Source of the DNA: Arenicellales bacterium
GTDB lineage: Bacteria; Pseudomonadota; Gammaproteobacteria; Arenicellales; UBA868
Length of the DNA stretch: 64,000 nt
Assembly (NCBI GenBank): GCA_030754035.1
Contig: JASMBC010000002.1
Span: 77,441 to 141,440 of the forward strand
Reading direction: 5' to 3'
The notes beneath the pieces were generated by a model. The model worked only from the letters and a program-made list of their open reading frames with translations. It was not told the DNA's origin and did not search any database. Each line of letters begins with the position of its first letter. Position 1 is the stretch's first letter. This document shows positions 17,175 to 25,739 of this stretch, piece by piece. Made by a program: the position numbers and the translations under genes.

Positions 17175-18920
17175 TCATTTCCTAATTTGCGCAGCGGATT
17201 CATGGTAACCCTCAATCAACGATTCACCAGGTTGAATGATTGAGAATACCACCGCGTCCTGTTTGACACTTATACCGTCGGCGCTGGAACGAGCGAGAGT
17301 GAAGTAGGAATCATCCAAATCGCCGGCCTGTGGAAAATCCTCACGATAATGAGCGCCACGCGAGTTTTCTCGTGACAATGCTGCTTGGGCGATCATTTCC
17401 GATGTCTCGGTAAGGCTTCGCAGATTGAGCCAGTCGTTCCAGGTCATATTGAAGATGGTATCGAACTCGCCCACGCCGGTTTCAAGCAGTTCTGCCTTCA
17501 ACTGGCGAATCTGGCCGATACCCCGTTTGATCCCTTCGGCGGTTCGTATGACGCCTACCTTGCCCCACATGATGTCCATCAGATCTTCGCGAAGACTATT
17601 GACGTTTCCCGGTTTTTTGGAAAAAGGGTGAAGCGCCCTGGATATTTCAGCTTCAACAATGGTTTCATCGGGATCCTGGTGTGGCCCGGCGGAAGCGGCG
17701 TACGAACTCATAACGTCACCGGCCACGCCGCCAAAAACAGTCGAATTGGCCACTCCGTTGCCGCCCAACCGGTTTGCACCATGCATGCCGCTGGCATCTT
17801 CCCCGGCGACAAACAAGCCAGGGAGTTCAGTCGTTGTGTCGGGATCGCATACCAGTCCTCCCATAAAATAGTGTGCGGTCGGGACTACCTCGACGCGACC
17901 TCCAGCCAGATCGAACCCGCAGTCGGCGCAACGCTTTACCATGCCGCGGAACTTGTTGCGCACATTGTCTGCACCCAGATGACCCATCGAGATGTAGACG
18001 CCTCCGTTGGGTGTTGTGTGACCGCTTCTCATTTGCGCATAGATCCCACGGCTGACAATATCCCGGGTTGCTCGTTCGCCGTGTTCATCGTAGTCAAACA
18101 TGAATCGACGCCCACTGCCATCAAGAAGATGGCCGCCGGCGCCACGCAAGCCTTCTTCGAGAACGGTGCCGGTCATGCGAGTGTCTTTTCCGCCAAGTAG
18201 GCCGGTGGGATGGAACTGCACCATCTCCATGTCCCGCAGCGGTAAGCCCAGGCGCAAGGCCATCGCCAGACCATCCATGCTCTTTTCACCAGAGGGCGTA
18301 TAGTAGCGATACATGCTCGGTCCGCCGCCGGTGGCCATAAGAACTGCCTTTGCCCGTACCAACCGCATTGTGCCGTGACGCATATCTGATAACAGAACGC
18401 CGGCTAACGCATCACCGGCCCGATTAGGAATTAGCGCTAGAGCTCGGTGTTCTTCGAGTCGCTGAATGGGGAGCGCCAGCACCTGCTCCATGAGCCTGTT
18501 GATGATCTCGATACCGGTAAGATCACCTTTATGAACGGTACGATCCACTGTTTGGCCTGCGAATGCCTTGTGATGCAGTGAGCCATCATCTTCTCGATCA
18601 AAAAAACACCCGATTTCATTTTCCAGTTCCTGAACCCGGGTCACTGCGGTTTCACACAGTTTCCAGGCCATCTCCTGGTGTGGCAGCCATTTGCCACCGA
18701 CAATGGTGTCCATGAAGTGGCGCTCTATCGAGTCGCCGGGACCCAGTGCAACGTTGTAGCCGCCTTGAACCATACGGGTGCAGCCACATTTGCCCATCAG
18801 TCCTTTGACGGCAATTGTAAGTTTTAAGTCGGGTGAGCCTTTATAGGCATGCAGAGCGGCTACCAGCCCAGCACCCCCGGCACCAAGTATCAGAATATCG
18901 GTGTCGATACGTTCCAGCAC
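17175..18920 (-). CDS. Succinate dehydrogenase/fumarate reductase flavoprotein subunit
   Basis: FAD-binding catalytic subunit, about 581 residues from GTG 18920, which lies two bases after the anchor stop and has GGAA upstream. The dinucleotide fold reads DILILGAGGAGLVAALHA. The substrate region contains HYFMGG, GGNGVANSTVFGG and HGANRLGGNG. At the position of the covalent FAD-linking His (E. coli H45, SHTVSAQGG) this protein has C47 in GCTRMVQGG, so FAD is probably non-covalent or differently attached. That trait is seen in unusual SDH/fumarate reductase branches. Gene order B-anchor-anchor-A differs from sdhCDAB of most gammaproteobacteria. Direction of catalysis is not settled by sequence. 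Confidence 0.9.
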   Translation of the reverse strand: MLERIDTDILILGAGGAGLVAALHAYKGSPDLKLTIAVKGLMGKCGCTRMVQGGYNVALGPGDSIERHFMDTIVGGKWLPHQEMAWKLCETAVTRVQELENEIGCFFDREDDGSLHHKAFAGQTVDRTVHKGDLTGIEIINRLMEQVLALPIQRLEEHRALALIPNRAGDALAGVLLSDMRHGTMRLVRAKAVLMATGGGPSMYRYYTPSGEKSMDGLAMALRLGLPLRDMEMVQFHPTGLLGGKDTRMTGTVLEEGLRGAGGHLLDGSGRRFMFDYDEHGERATRDIVSRGIYAQMRSGHTTPNGGVYISMGHLGADNVRNKFRGMVKRCADCGFDLAGGRVEVVPTAHYFMGGLVCDPDTTTELPGLFVAGEDASGMHGANRLGGNGVANSTVFGGVAGDVMSSYAASAGPHQDPDETIVEAEISRALHPFSKKPGNVNSLREDLMDIMWGKVGVIRTAEGIKRGIGQIRQLKAELLETGVGEFDTIFNMTWNDWLNLRSLTETSEMIAQAALSRENSRGAHYREDFPQAGDLDDSYFTLARSSADGISVKQDAVVFSIIQPGESLIEGYHESAAQIRK

Positions 18921-18922
18921 AG

Positions 18923-19264
18923 TCAGATTCCATTCAAAAGAAAACTGACAGCGACAAAAAGGGCCAATGAGGCTGCAAGCGCTGCGAGTGTTTTCTGGTA
19001 TGGGGTCCACGGTAGAAATTCGAGGGCCAGCAGTCGCAGGCCGCCAAAGCAGTGGACTGCCAGAAGGAATACGAGGCCAGTTTCAGCGACTCGTACCAGC
19101 GGAAGCTCAGACCAATGCAAAAAGGTATCCAGCGGCCGCGTATCTTTCATCACTGTCCCGAGAATATAAAAGTGAGCAGGCAGAAACAGTGCTAAGCCGA
19201 TACCCGACATCCGATGCACGGCAAATGCCAGCCATAGCGGCTGTTTCTGGTGTGGTCTGATCAT
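18923..19264 (-). CDS. Succinate dehydrogenase membrane anchor, cytochrome b type (SdhC-like)
   Basis: A 113-residue protein with three hydrophobic segments (about 14-35, 55-78, 88-110). The first carries AVHRMSGIGLALFLPAHFY, matching the HR-x-SG motif of SdhC that helps bind haem b and quinone. His residues at the first and second helix (H30, H67 region) could be haem ligands. It overlaps the second anchor gene by 4 bases (ATGA) and is followed two bases later by the flavoprotein start. Confidence 0.85.
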   Translation of the reverse strand: MIRPHQKQPLWLAFAVHRMSGIGLALFLPAHFYILGTVMKDTRPLDTFLHWSELPLVRVAETGLVFLLAVHCFGGLRLLALEFLPWTPYQKTLAALAASLALFVAVSFLLNGI

Positions 19265-19593
19265 GCAAGTACCACCGTATAGACTGCCTGTCCACCGAGA
19301 GCCAGGAGTCCCAGCCCAACAAGTATGGCAAACAAATTAAGCAGTAATCCGGATAGCTTGAACCACTCATAAGCAATAACCCGAAGGCCAATTGCAGCGT
19401 GGATCGAGACGGTAATAACAAACAACCCATATAAGCTTCCCCAGAGCAAACTGCCCTGAGTGCGGGAAAGAATCTCCGTTGTACCGAGCCCCCCGCGGAT
19501 TGCGTAGATCATTACCCCCAGATGCGTCAGCACTAAAGGAGTCATCACCATAGCGCTTATGCGCTGTGCCAGATAAAGACGCAACCCTGGCAC
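19261..19593 (-). CDS. Succinate dehydrogenase membrane anchor, second subunit
   Basis: A 110-residue hydrophobic protein with three membrane spans. It starts at GTG 19593 with AGGAGAGG upstream. The N-terminal QRISAMVMTPLVLTHLGVM resembles the QR-x-SA start of SdhD-type anchors, and a His in SIHAAIGLRV is in place for haem or quinone interaction. It lies four bases after the iron-sulfur gene and overlaps the next anchor. Assignment as SdhC or SdhD is by resemblance and position. Confidence 0.82.
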   Translation of the reverse strand: MPGLRLYLAQRISAMVMTPLVLTHLGVMIYAIRGGLGTTEILSRTQGSLLWGSLYGLFVITVSIHAAIGLRVIAYEWFKLSGLLLNLFAILVGLGLLALGGQAVYTVVLA

Positions 19594-19597
19594 TAAC

Positions 19598-20341
19598 TCA
19601 GACCTCTCCTTTGAATATAGCTGTTACCGCGACCTGTTTTAGGCCTGCTATAGACCGAGCGGGGTTAAGTTCGTTAGGGCAGTGGCTGGCGCAGCCGTGT
19701 TGTGAGTGGCAGCACTGGCAGCCACCGTCCGCAGTAATTGCACGCAGGCGCTCCCGCTTGCCATCATCTCTCACATCGTTCACCAGGGTCCAGGCGCGAT
19801 TCAGCGCCGCCGGGCCAAGATAGTTGGGATATTGTTCAACAGCATCACAGGCGGCGTAGCAAACCGCGCAATTGATGCATTCGATAGCCGCGTTTGCCGC
19901 TTGGCGTTGTCTGGACAAAGGGGAGATTTTTTTCACCGGGTGCTCGCGCGTTGCTGTGGGGACGAACCGCCCATTTGCCTTGAGCCATTTGGCAAAAAAA
20001 TCCGACAGGTCGCATACCAGATCCTTGATCACCGGAAGATTGCGTAGCGGTTCAAGTCTGATCTGATTGTTCTTGATGACTTTCGACACGTGGGTGCGGC
20101 ATGTCCAGCGCGGACGACCGTTGACCATCATGGCGCAAGAGCCACACATACCCACGCGACAGGCAAAACGATAGGACAGGCCCGGCTCAACATTGCGTTG
20201 AACCCAGGTCACGGCGTCGAGAACGGTTTGAGTTTCTGACACCGGGATTTTGTAGTCAACGAAACTTCCACCGCTGGCGTCGCCACGCCAAATACACATT
20301 TTGACAAAATCGCCTCGTTTGGTCACCGATAATTTACTCAT
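19598..20341 (-). CDS. Succinate dehydrogenase/fumarate reductase iron-sulfur subunit
   Basis: Electron-transfer subunit of 247 residues. The [2Fe-2S] ligands are in FACRVGMCGSC followed by WTCRT. The [4Fe-4S] and [3Fe-4S] ligands are in CINCAVCYAAC, CQCCHSQHGCASHCP. All clusters expected of SdhB/FrdB are present. First gene of a minus-strand operon with two anchors, the flavoprotein and fumarase. GAGA lies about 10 bases before ATG 20341. The 310-base divergent region upstream should hold its promoter. Confidence 0.92.
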   Translation of the reverse strand: MSKLSVTKRGDFVKMCIWRGDASGGSFVDYKIPVSETQTVLDAVTWVQRNVEPGLSYRFACRVGMCGSCAMMVNGRPRWTCRTHVSKVIKNNQIRLEPLRNLPVIKDLVCDLSDFFAKWLKANGRFVPTATREHPVKKISPLSRQRQAANAAIECINCAVCYAACDAVEQYPNYLGPAALNRAWTLVNDVRDDGKRERLRAITADGGCQCCHSQHGCASHCPNELNPARSIAGLKQVAVTAIFKGEV

Positions 20342-20651
20342 AGTTTGATTCTCATTTCAAAGCATCAGCGGGTTGCGCCTAAAGATGGCGAAACCGGGCC
20401 GATGCCGTCATATGTGAGGAATCCAAGTGCGACAATAACAGTATCGGTCAAACGGAAGCCAAAGTCAGTAAGTCTCTATTAGCGAAGGGAGGGTATATTT
20501 GGAAGTAGCAAGGGGGATTGTGCTCGGGAAATTGTTGTGCGATAGTGAGCCCGTAAAGAGACGTGAAATTAGCATGACCTGGCACGCCGACAGCTCGTCG
20601 ATTGTTCCTTGTTGACAATATCTAGACGTAAATATTAAGGAGGATAATCTA
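20342..20651. promoter_or_regulatory. Divergent intergenic region, sdh operon / Liv-type operon
   Basis: 310 bases with no gene. On the plus strand, TTGTGC (from 20518) with GATAGT 17 bases later is a possible weak promoter. A TTGACA at 20612-20617 is followed by TATTAA at 20633, but the start would then fall inside the ribosome binding site (AAGGAGG at 20637-20643), so it is unlikely to act as a promoter. An ATTGT/ACAAT inverted repeat spans 20601-20619. Nothing decisive. Confidence 0.35.
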
Positions 20652-21875
20652 ATGAAAATCAATTTGTCTTTGATGGGTGCCTTAGTTGGGGCAACCCTGT
20701 TGTTTCCGGGATCTGCATCTGCAGCCTGTGAAGCTATTACCCTTGGCTCAGCGATCTCGCTGACCGGGAAATATGCAACCAACGGCATCCACGCCAAAAA
20801 TGGATACGAATTCGCAATCCAGAAGATCAAAGACGCCGGCGGCGTGCAAGTGGATGGCAAGTGTTATAACTTTAACGTCATTTACTACGATGACGAGTCC
20901 AAGGGAGACCGAGGCGCGACCCTGGCCGAGCGATTGATCAATCAGGACAAAGTGCAGTACATGCTTGGCCCGTACTCCTCTGGATTAACCAAGGCGATTG
21001 CGCCGATCACCGAAAAGTATCAGATTCCCATGGTTGAGGCTGAGGGCGCATCACGCTCACTGTTTAACAAAGGATACAAATACCTGTTCGCAGTACTGTC
21101 AACATCTGAGCAGTACCTCGCATCTGCGATCGCGCTGGCGGCAGAAAAAGCCACTGAATCCGGCAAAGATCCGTCTTCAGTCAGGGTTGCCGTAGCAGTC
21201 GAGAATGATCCTTTCTCTCTCGATATTCGTGCTGGCGTGCTTGAAGATGCGGCGAAATTTGGCATGAAGGCAGTTGTCGATGAGAAACTACCGCGCGATC
21301 TTTCTGACATGAGCGCAATCCTGACCAAAGTTAAATTGCTTAAGCCTGATGTCTTGATCGTGAGTGGACACTCCAAAGGCGCAGCCACCGCGGTACGCCA
21401 GATCGCCGAGCAGAATATCAGTGTACCCATGCTCGCGATCACGCACTGCGAGGCGGCGGACGTTACTGGAAAGTTTGGTGCAGCTGCAAACGATGTGCTG
21501 TGCTCAACGCAGTGGGCAGAAACCCTCTCCTACGAGGATCCGCTTTTTGGCACGGCCGCCAACTACTATAGCGAATTTATAGCAGCAAACTCGGCCTACC
21601 AGGGCAAGAAAGTTCCGTATCAGACGGCGCAAGCATCAGCTGCTGTATACGTTTTCAAAGACGCATTTGAGCGTGCCGGATCCCTGGATAAGGAAGCGGT
21701 TCGCGATGCCATTGCCGCGACTGATTTGAAAACCTTTTACGGCAATATCAAATTCTCCGAGGCCGGCAATAATATAGCCAAACCAATGGTCTTGCGTCAG
21801 ATTCAAGATGGTAAGTACAACGTTGTGGCGCCATCAGCTTTCGCATCACATAAGCTGAATTGGCCGCGAGACTAG
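20652..21875 (+). CDS. ABC transporter substrate-binding protein, Liv/amide type
   Basis: Periplasmic binding protein of 407 residues with a signal peptide (residues 1-24, cleaved after SASA). The mature start AACEAITLGSAISLTGKYATNG and the two-lobe pattern (SKGDRGATLAERLI; MLGPYSSGLTKAI) are typical of the LivJ/LivK-like family, which includes binders of amino acids, amides, urea and small organic acids. Ligand cannot be assigned. Strong ribosome site AAGGAGG 8 bases before ATG. It is separated from the permease genes by 257 bases containing a terminator hairpin, which would make it more abundant than the membrane components. Confidence 0.9.
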   Translation: MKINLSLMGALVGATLLFPGSASAACEAITLGSAISLTGKYATNGIHAKNGYEFAIQKIKDAGGVQVDGKCYNFNVIYYDDESKGDRGATLAERLINQDKVQYMLGPYSSGLTKAIAPITEKYQIPMVEAEGASRSLFNKGYKYLFAVLSTSEQYLASAIALAAEKATESGKDPSSVRVAVAVENDPFSLDIRAGVLEDAAKFGMKAVVDEKLPRDLSDMSAILTKVKLLKPDVLIVSGHSKGAATAVRQIAEQNISVPMLAITHCEAADVTGKFGAAANDVLCSTQWAETLSYEDPLFGTAANYYSEFIAANSAYQGKKVPYQTAQASAAVYVFKDAFERAGSLDKEAVRDAIAATDLKTFYGNIKFSEAGNNIAKPMVLRQIQDGKYNVVAPSAFASHKLNWPRD

Positions 21876-21894
21876 GAAAACCGGTTGTTCTGAA

Positions 21895-21933
21895 CTGATA
21901 CCGGGTATTGGCGAATGCCCGGTATCAGTTTCT
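21895..21933 (+). terminator. Rho-independent terminator after the binding-protein gene
   Basis: CTGATACCGGG at 21895-21905 pairs perfectly with CCCGGTATCAG at 21918-21928, and the inner bases TATT/AATG extend the stem to about 15 pairs closing a GGCG loop. A short T-rich stretch (TTTCT) follows. Placed 20 bases after the stop codon and ahead of the permease genes, it probably attenuates rather than ends the operon. Confidence 0.8.
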
Positions 21934-22132
21934 GCTCCCAAGTCAGTGCTCTGGCAGTTTGGCGCTGGCAAAAAGAGTCAGCGGCTCGCCAGCGGTCCGA
22001 ATGACTGACACTAAAGCGAGTCGGGCCAGTTCGGTGATTGCGCCGGTGTTGCCGCTTGTTTTGTCTGCCAGAGGGCAAACTTGGTTTGCATCCTCAGTAG
22101 ACTCTTAACGTCCTTACCCAAAAGTAGTTCCA

Positions 22133-23044
22133 ATGGATCAAATTGCCGGTAATATTTCTCTGCTGTTTCAATTTCCGATTGTAAACCTCAAGATTGTTCT
22201 TGACGGAATCATGATCGGCTCCTTGTTTGCCCTCGCTGCTTATGGTCTGGCACTGGTATGGGGGGTAATGAACGTCAAGAATCTTGCTCAGGGCGACTTT
22301 GTTATTGCCGGGGGTTATATCTCCTGGTGGTTGGTCGAGAACGGGGTGCATGCGTTACTGGGGGTGCCGATCGCATTTATTGTGATGTGGGGTTTTGGTT
22401 GGTTTATATACCGCGTGATTATCTGCCGGGTAATCGATCGTGACTTATTCACTACGTTGCTGGCAACATTTGGTCTTGCGATCATGATTGCACAGATACT
22501 TAATCTGCTATTTGGCTCGGATACGCAAAGTGTCGATTTGGGTTACAACACGCTGTACTTCTTCGATGGCTTCATTGATGTGCCGATTGCAAAATTGATC
22601 GGCGTGTTGATGGCTGGAACATTGGCGACCGGAGTTATCATCTTTATGAAGTACAGTCGTATGGGGCAGGCGATTCGGGCCACGGCACAGGATCGGCGGG
22701 CAGCGCGTGTACTGGGCATCGATACCGACAAGGTCTACTCATTCACTTTCTCGCTAAACGCAGCTATTTGCGGTGCCGCTGGCGCGATCATCGTCATGGT
22801 CTGGATTATTCAGCCCTTCTACGGTATTACCCATTCGATTCGGGCATTTGTCATCGTCACCGCTGCGGGCTTGGGCAACCTGCCCGGGGTAATTGCAGCG
22901 GGTCTTGGGATAGGTGCTCTAGAGCAGTACGGCGCTATTATCTTTGGCATCGGGTATCAGCAGGCGATAGCGGTGTTGCTATTACTGATCGTGTTGATCT
23001 TTCGGCTTTCGCAACAGCGGCGTGTTCGCCAAAGCCTGCAGTAA
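22133..23044 (+). CDS. Liv-type ABC permease (LivH family)
   Basis: Inner-membrane permease of 303 residues with about eight hydrophobic segments. Family signatures are DGIMIGSLFALAAYGLALVW near residue 25 and MRATAQDRRAARVLGID-like text (IRATAQDRRAARVLGIDTDK) in the cytoplasmic coupling loop. It pairs with LivM 22 bases downstream. No strong ribosome site is visible before ATG 22133. Confidence 0.92.
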   Translation: MDQIAGNISLLFQFPIVNLKIVLDGIMIGSLFALAAYGLALVWGVMNVKNLAQGDFVIAGGYISWWLVENGVHALLGVPIAFIVMWGFGWFIYRVIICRVIDRDLFTTLLATFGLAIMIAQILNLLFGSDTQSVDLGYNTLYFFDGFIDVPIAKLIGVLMAGTLATGVIIFMKYSRMGQAIRATAQDRRAARVLGIDTDKVYSFTFSLNAAICGAAGAIIVMVWIIQPFYGITHSIRAFVIVTAAGLGNLPGVIAAGLGIGALEQYGAIIFGIGYQQAIAVLLLLIVLIFRLSQQRRVRQSLQ

Positions 23045-23066
23045 ATTTCAAGGTGTATACCAGACA

Positions 23067-24107
23067 ATGACGCGAAAACCGTTCTCCTATCTTTTACTGC
23101 TTGCAGTGATTATTGCAGCGCCATTTGTGTTCCCTAGCTTTGGGACCCAGTTGGCAACCTTGTGGCTGATGATTATTGTTGCTTTAACTTGGGATATGAC
23201 GGGCGGGCAAATGGGCTATAACTCGCTTGGCAATATCACCTTTTATGGCACCGGAATGTACGTTGCCGCTGTGATCACGATCGGCATGGCCTACGACGTG
23301 GGTGACTACACGAACGCGGCAGGGGGCGGAATTCATGCGTTTACCGACCTGCAATATTTTTCCGGTTTGTTTCTGGGTATGCTCGGGGCTGGCCTGTTTT
23401 GCGCGGCGGTGGCAGTCATTGTCGGTTACGTTACCTTCGGTTTGCGCGGCCCGTATTTCGCGATTGGTACCTTGGGGGTTGCCATCGCAACTGGAGAGTT
23501 GGTCTCCAATTGGGAATGGGTCGGCGCTGGTCAGGGAATTGCGCTGCCGGTGTACCCGGGTGATTTGGACACCGGAAAAGTTCTGTTCTACTTTCTGTTT
23601 GCGGGCACAGGCGTTGCTCTTTTTGTTTTTCTGAAGTGGCTGTACAAAACGCGATTCGGCGCTGCTGTCAATGCAATCAGAGATGATGAGGAGAAGGCTG
23701 AAGCGATGGGTATCCATACCCTGCAGTACAAATTGGCGACCTGGGCGATGTCAGCATTCTTTGTTGGAATTGCTGGGGCAATATCTGCCTTCCAACTGAT
23801 TCATTTTGAGCCTTTGGAAACTGCATATCAGACGATTAATCTAGGGATTTTCATGGTGGTCTGTGTATTGTTGGGTGGAAAAGGGACTTTGTGGGGCCCA
23901 GTGATCGGCGCAATCGTCTTTCATGTGTTTAAGGAGGTTACCTGGACTTATCTTTTGGGCTGGCAATGGGTCGCTTTAGGCGCATTGATTGTGATAACCG
24001 TAGTTTATTTCGAGGGCGGCGTTGTCGGTTGGATCATGAGCAAAAGGTCCGAGCGCCTTGAAGCGCGTGAGCAGCCAAACGATGCTGCAGTGGGGGCAGA
24101 ACAGTGA
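23067..24107 (+). CDS. Liv-type ABC permease (LivM family)
   Basis: Second permease, 346 residues from ATG 23067. The frame is open 45 bases further into the livH end, but MTRKPFSYLLLLAVIIAAP is the natural start. Key text: TWDMTGGQMGYNSLGNITFYG near residue 45 and the coupling loop AVNAIRDDEEKAEAMGI. About nine membrane spans. Its stop overlaps the LivG start (GTGA). Confidence 0.92.
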   Translation: MTRKPFSYLLLLAVIIAAPFVFPSFGTQLATLWLMIIVALTWDMTGGQMGYNSLGNITFYGTGMYVAAVITIGMAYDVGDYTNAAGGGIHAFTDLQYFSGLFLGMLGAGLFCAAVAVIVGYVTFGLRGPYFAIGTLGVAIATGELVSNWEWVGAGQGIALPVYPGDLDTGKVLFYFLFAGTGVALFVFLKWLYKTRFGAAVNAIRDDEEKAEAMGIHTLQYKLATWAMSAFFVGIAGAISAFQLIHFEPLETAYQTINLGIFMVVCVLLGGKGTLWGPVIGAIVFHVFKEVTWTYLLGWQWVALGALIVITVVYFEGGVVGWIMSKRSERLEAREQPNDAAVGAEQ

Positions 24108-24847
24108 CATCCATCATCCAGGTTAACAATGTCAGCAAATCCTTTGGCGGGGTAGTGGCCAACAGCGATATTTCATTGTCGGTAGAGAAAGGGGCGATTA
24201 CCGGGTTAATTGGCCCCAATGGTTCCGGCAAAACCACGTTATTTAACTCCATTGTGGGATATCACCCGATTGATTCGGGAACTATCCAATTCGAAGGTCG
24301 GGAGATTTCGAAATTTCCGGTGCAGAAAATAGCCAGGCTCGGCCTGTTGCGCACCTTCCAGCAAACCCGCATATATGGGGAGATGACCGGGGTCGAGAAT
24401 ATGCTGATTTCCTTGCCCCATCGAAAAATGCGTTTCGCCGAGGCTTTTGGCTGTAATGGTGCCGAAGAGCATGAACGTGCGGAGCGGCTTCTTGAGTTTG
24501 TCGGGTTATACGAAAAACGATTCTTGCGAGCTGGGTCACTTTCGTTTGGCCAGCAGAAACTTCTCGAATTCGCCATGGCCCTGATGAACGAGCCCACCGG
24601 GTTGTTACTGGACGAGCCCACAGCTGGGATTAATCCTACCTTGATTAACGGACTGATTGATCGATTGCGTCGCGCCAATGCAGATCTCGGCATCACACTA
24701 TTCGTGATAGAGCACAACATGCGGGTCATTATGAACATGGCCGACAAGATTTATTGTCTCGCCCATGGTGAGCTGCTGGCCGAGGGTTCGCCTGCCGAAA
24801 TTCAGAGTGACTCGCGTGTTATCGATGCTTATTTGGGGGCGCATTAA
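24104..24847 (+). CDS. Liv-type ABC ATPase (LivG family)
   Basis: ATP-binding subunit of 247 residues. Walker A is GPNGSGKTT (residues 37-45), the signature is LSFGQQKLLEFA, Walker B is GLLLDEPTAG and the switch His is in FVIEHNM. Starts at GTG 24104 overlapping the livM stop, and its own stop overlaps the livF start (TAATG), so translation of the last three genes is coupled. Confidence 0.94.
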   Translation: MTSIIQVNNVSKSFGGVVANSDISLSVEKGAITGLIGPNGSGKTTLFNSIVGYHPIDSGTIQFEGREISKFPVQKIARLGLLRTFQQTRIYGEMTGVENMLISLPHRKMRFAEAFGCNGAEEHERAERLLEFVGLYEKRFLRAGSLSFGQQKLLEFAMALMNEPTGLLLDEPTAGINPTLINGLIDRLRRANADLGITLFVIEHNMRVIMNMADKIYCLAHGELLAEGSPAEIQSDSRVIDAYLGAH

Positions 24848-25719
24848 TGGCGCCCAGTGACAGCGGAAATGCTGGCGGTTACGGGCTTGGAGCTGTCGAC
24901 TCGGTCATATCTGTTGATGAAGTAACCAAGCAGGCAGCTTCAATCGCAGAGGATATTAGTCACGAACAGCTTGATGCGCTGGTCGATGGCGATCCTTACG
25001 TGTCACTAGAAAAACTATCTGCCGGTTATGGTCGGATGCAGATTCTGCACGAGATTGATCTTCGTGTGGGGCGCAAACAATCACTGTGTCTGATTGGCCC
25101 CAACGGTGCAGGGAAATCGACGGTTCTGCATGCGATTTTCGGATTCAACGACATCTTCTCGGGCCGTATTCTGATTGGCCATGGCGATAGCCAACTCGAT
25201 GTTACGACGCTTTCACCTAATCAGAAGCTTGCTATAGCTGGTGTTGCCTATATCTTGCAGGATAAGTCGATTTTTCCAGGAATGACGGTAGAGGAGAATC
25301 TTTGGATGGGTGGCTTTCTCAAAGATCAGAAGGCTCAGGCGAAGCGCTCGGCCGAGGAGATTTTTGAGAAATATCCCCAGTTGGCAGCGCGTCGCAAACA
25401 TCAGGCTAAAGTGCTGTCAGGCGGGGAGCGACGGTTACTGGAGATCTCACGGGCGCTGGTCATGAACCCTGACGTTTTATTGGTCGATGAGCCCTCGATT
25501 GGCCTGGAGCCGCGTTTTATCGATATGGTTTTTCAAATTCTGCATGATCTTCAACATAAAGAAGGTAAGACGATCATTATGGTTGAGCAAAATGCCAAGA
25601 AAGGCCTGGAGTTTGCCGACATTGGATATGTCATGGTGTCGGGGCAAATTGCTATTGCCGGCAAGGGCGACGATTTACTCCAGAACCCAAAGGTGGGAGA
25701 GCTGTTTCTGGGAGGCTAG
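24847..25719 (+). CDS. Liv-type ABC ATPase (LivF family) with N-terminal extension
   Basis: Second ATPase, 290 residues, about 50 longer than usual LivF. The ATPase core starts at about residue 51 (YVSLEKLSAGYGRMQILHEI); Walker A is GPNGAGKST (84-92), the signature LSGGERRLLEIS, Walker B VLLVDEPSIGL and the switch His is replaced by Gln in IMVEQN, as is normal for LivF. The extension is acidic, without recognisable motif. The ATG that overlaps the livG stop makes the extension likely to be translated. Convergent with the EamA gene, 20 bases away. Confidence 0.9.
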   Translation: MAPSDSGNAGGYGLGAVDSVISVDEVTKQAASIAEDISHEQLDALVDGDPYVSLEKLSAGYGRMQILHEIDLRVGRKQSLCLIGPNGAGKSTVLHAIFGFNDIFSGRILIGHGDSQLDVTTLSPNQKLAIAGVAYILQDKSIFPGMTVEENLWMGGFLKDQKAQAKRSAEEIFEKYPQLAARRKHQAKVLSGGERRLLEISRALVMNPDVLLVDEPSIGLEPRFIDMVFQILHDLQHKEGKTIIMVEQNAKKGLEFADIGYVMVSGQIAIAGKGDDLLQNPKVGELFLGG

Positions 25720-25739
25720 GCAGTGTTTGCCGGCCTTGA

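Noticed and set aside
20612..20638. TTGACA with TATTAA 15 bases later upstream of the ABC binding protein
   Set aside because: Spacing is short and transcription would start inside the ribosome binding site of the gene.
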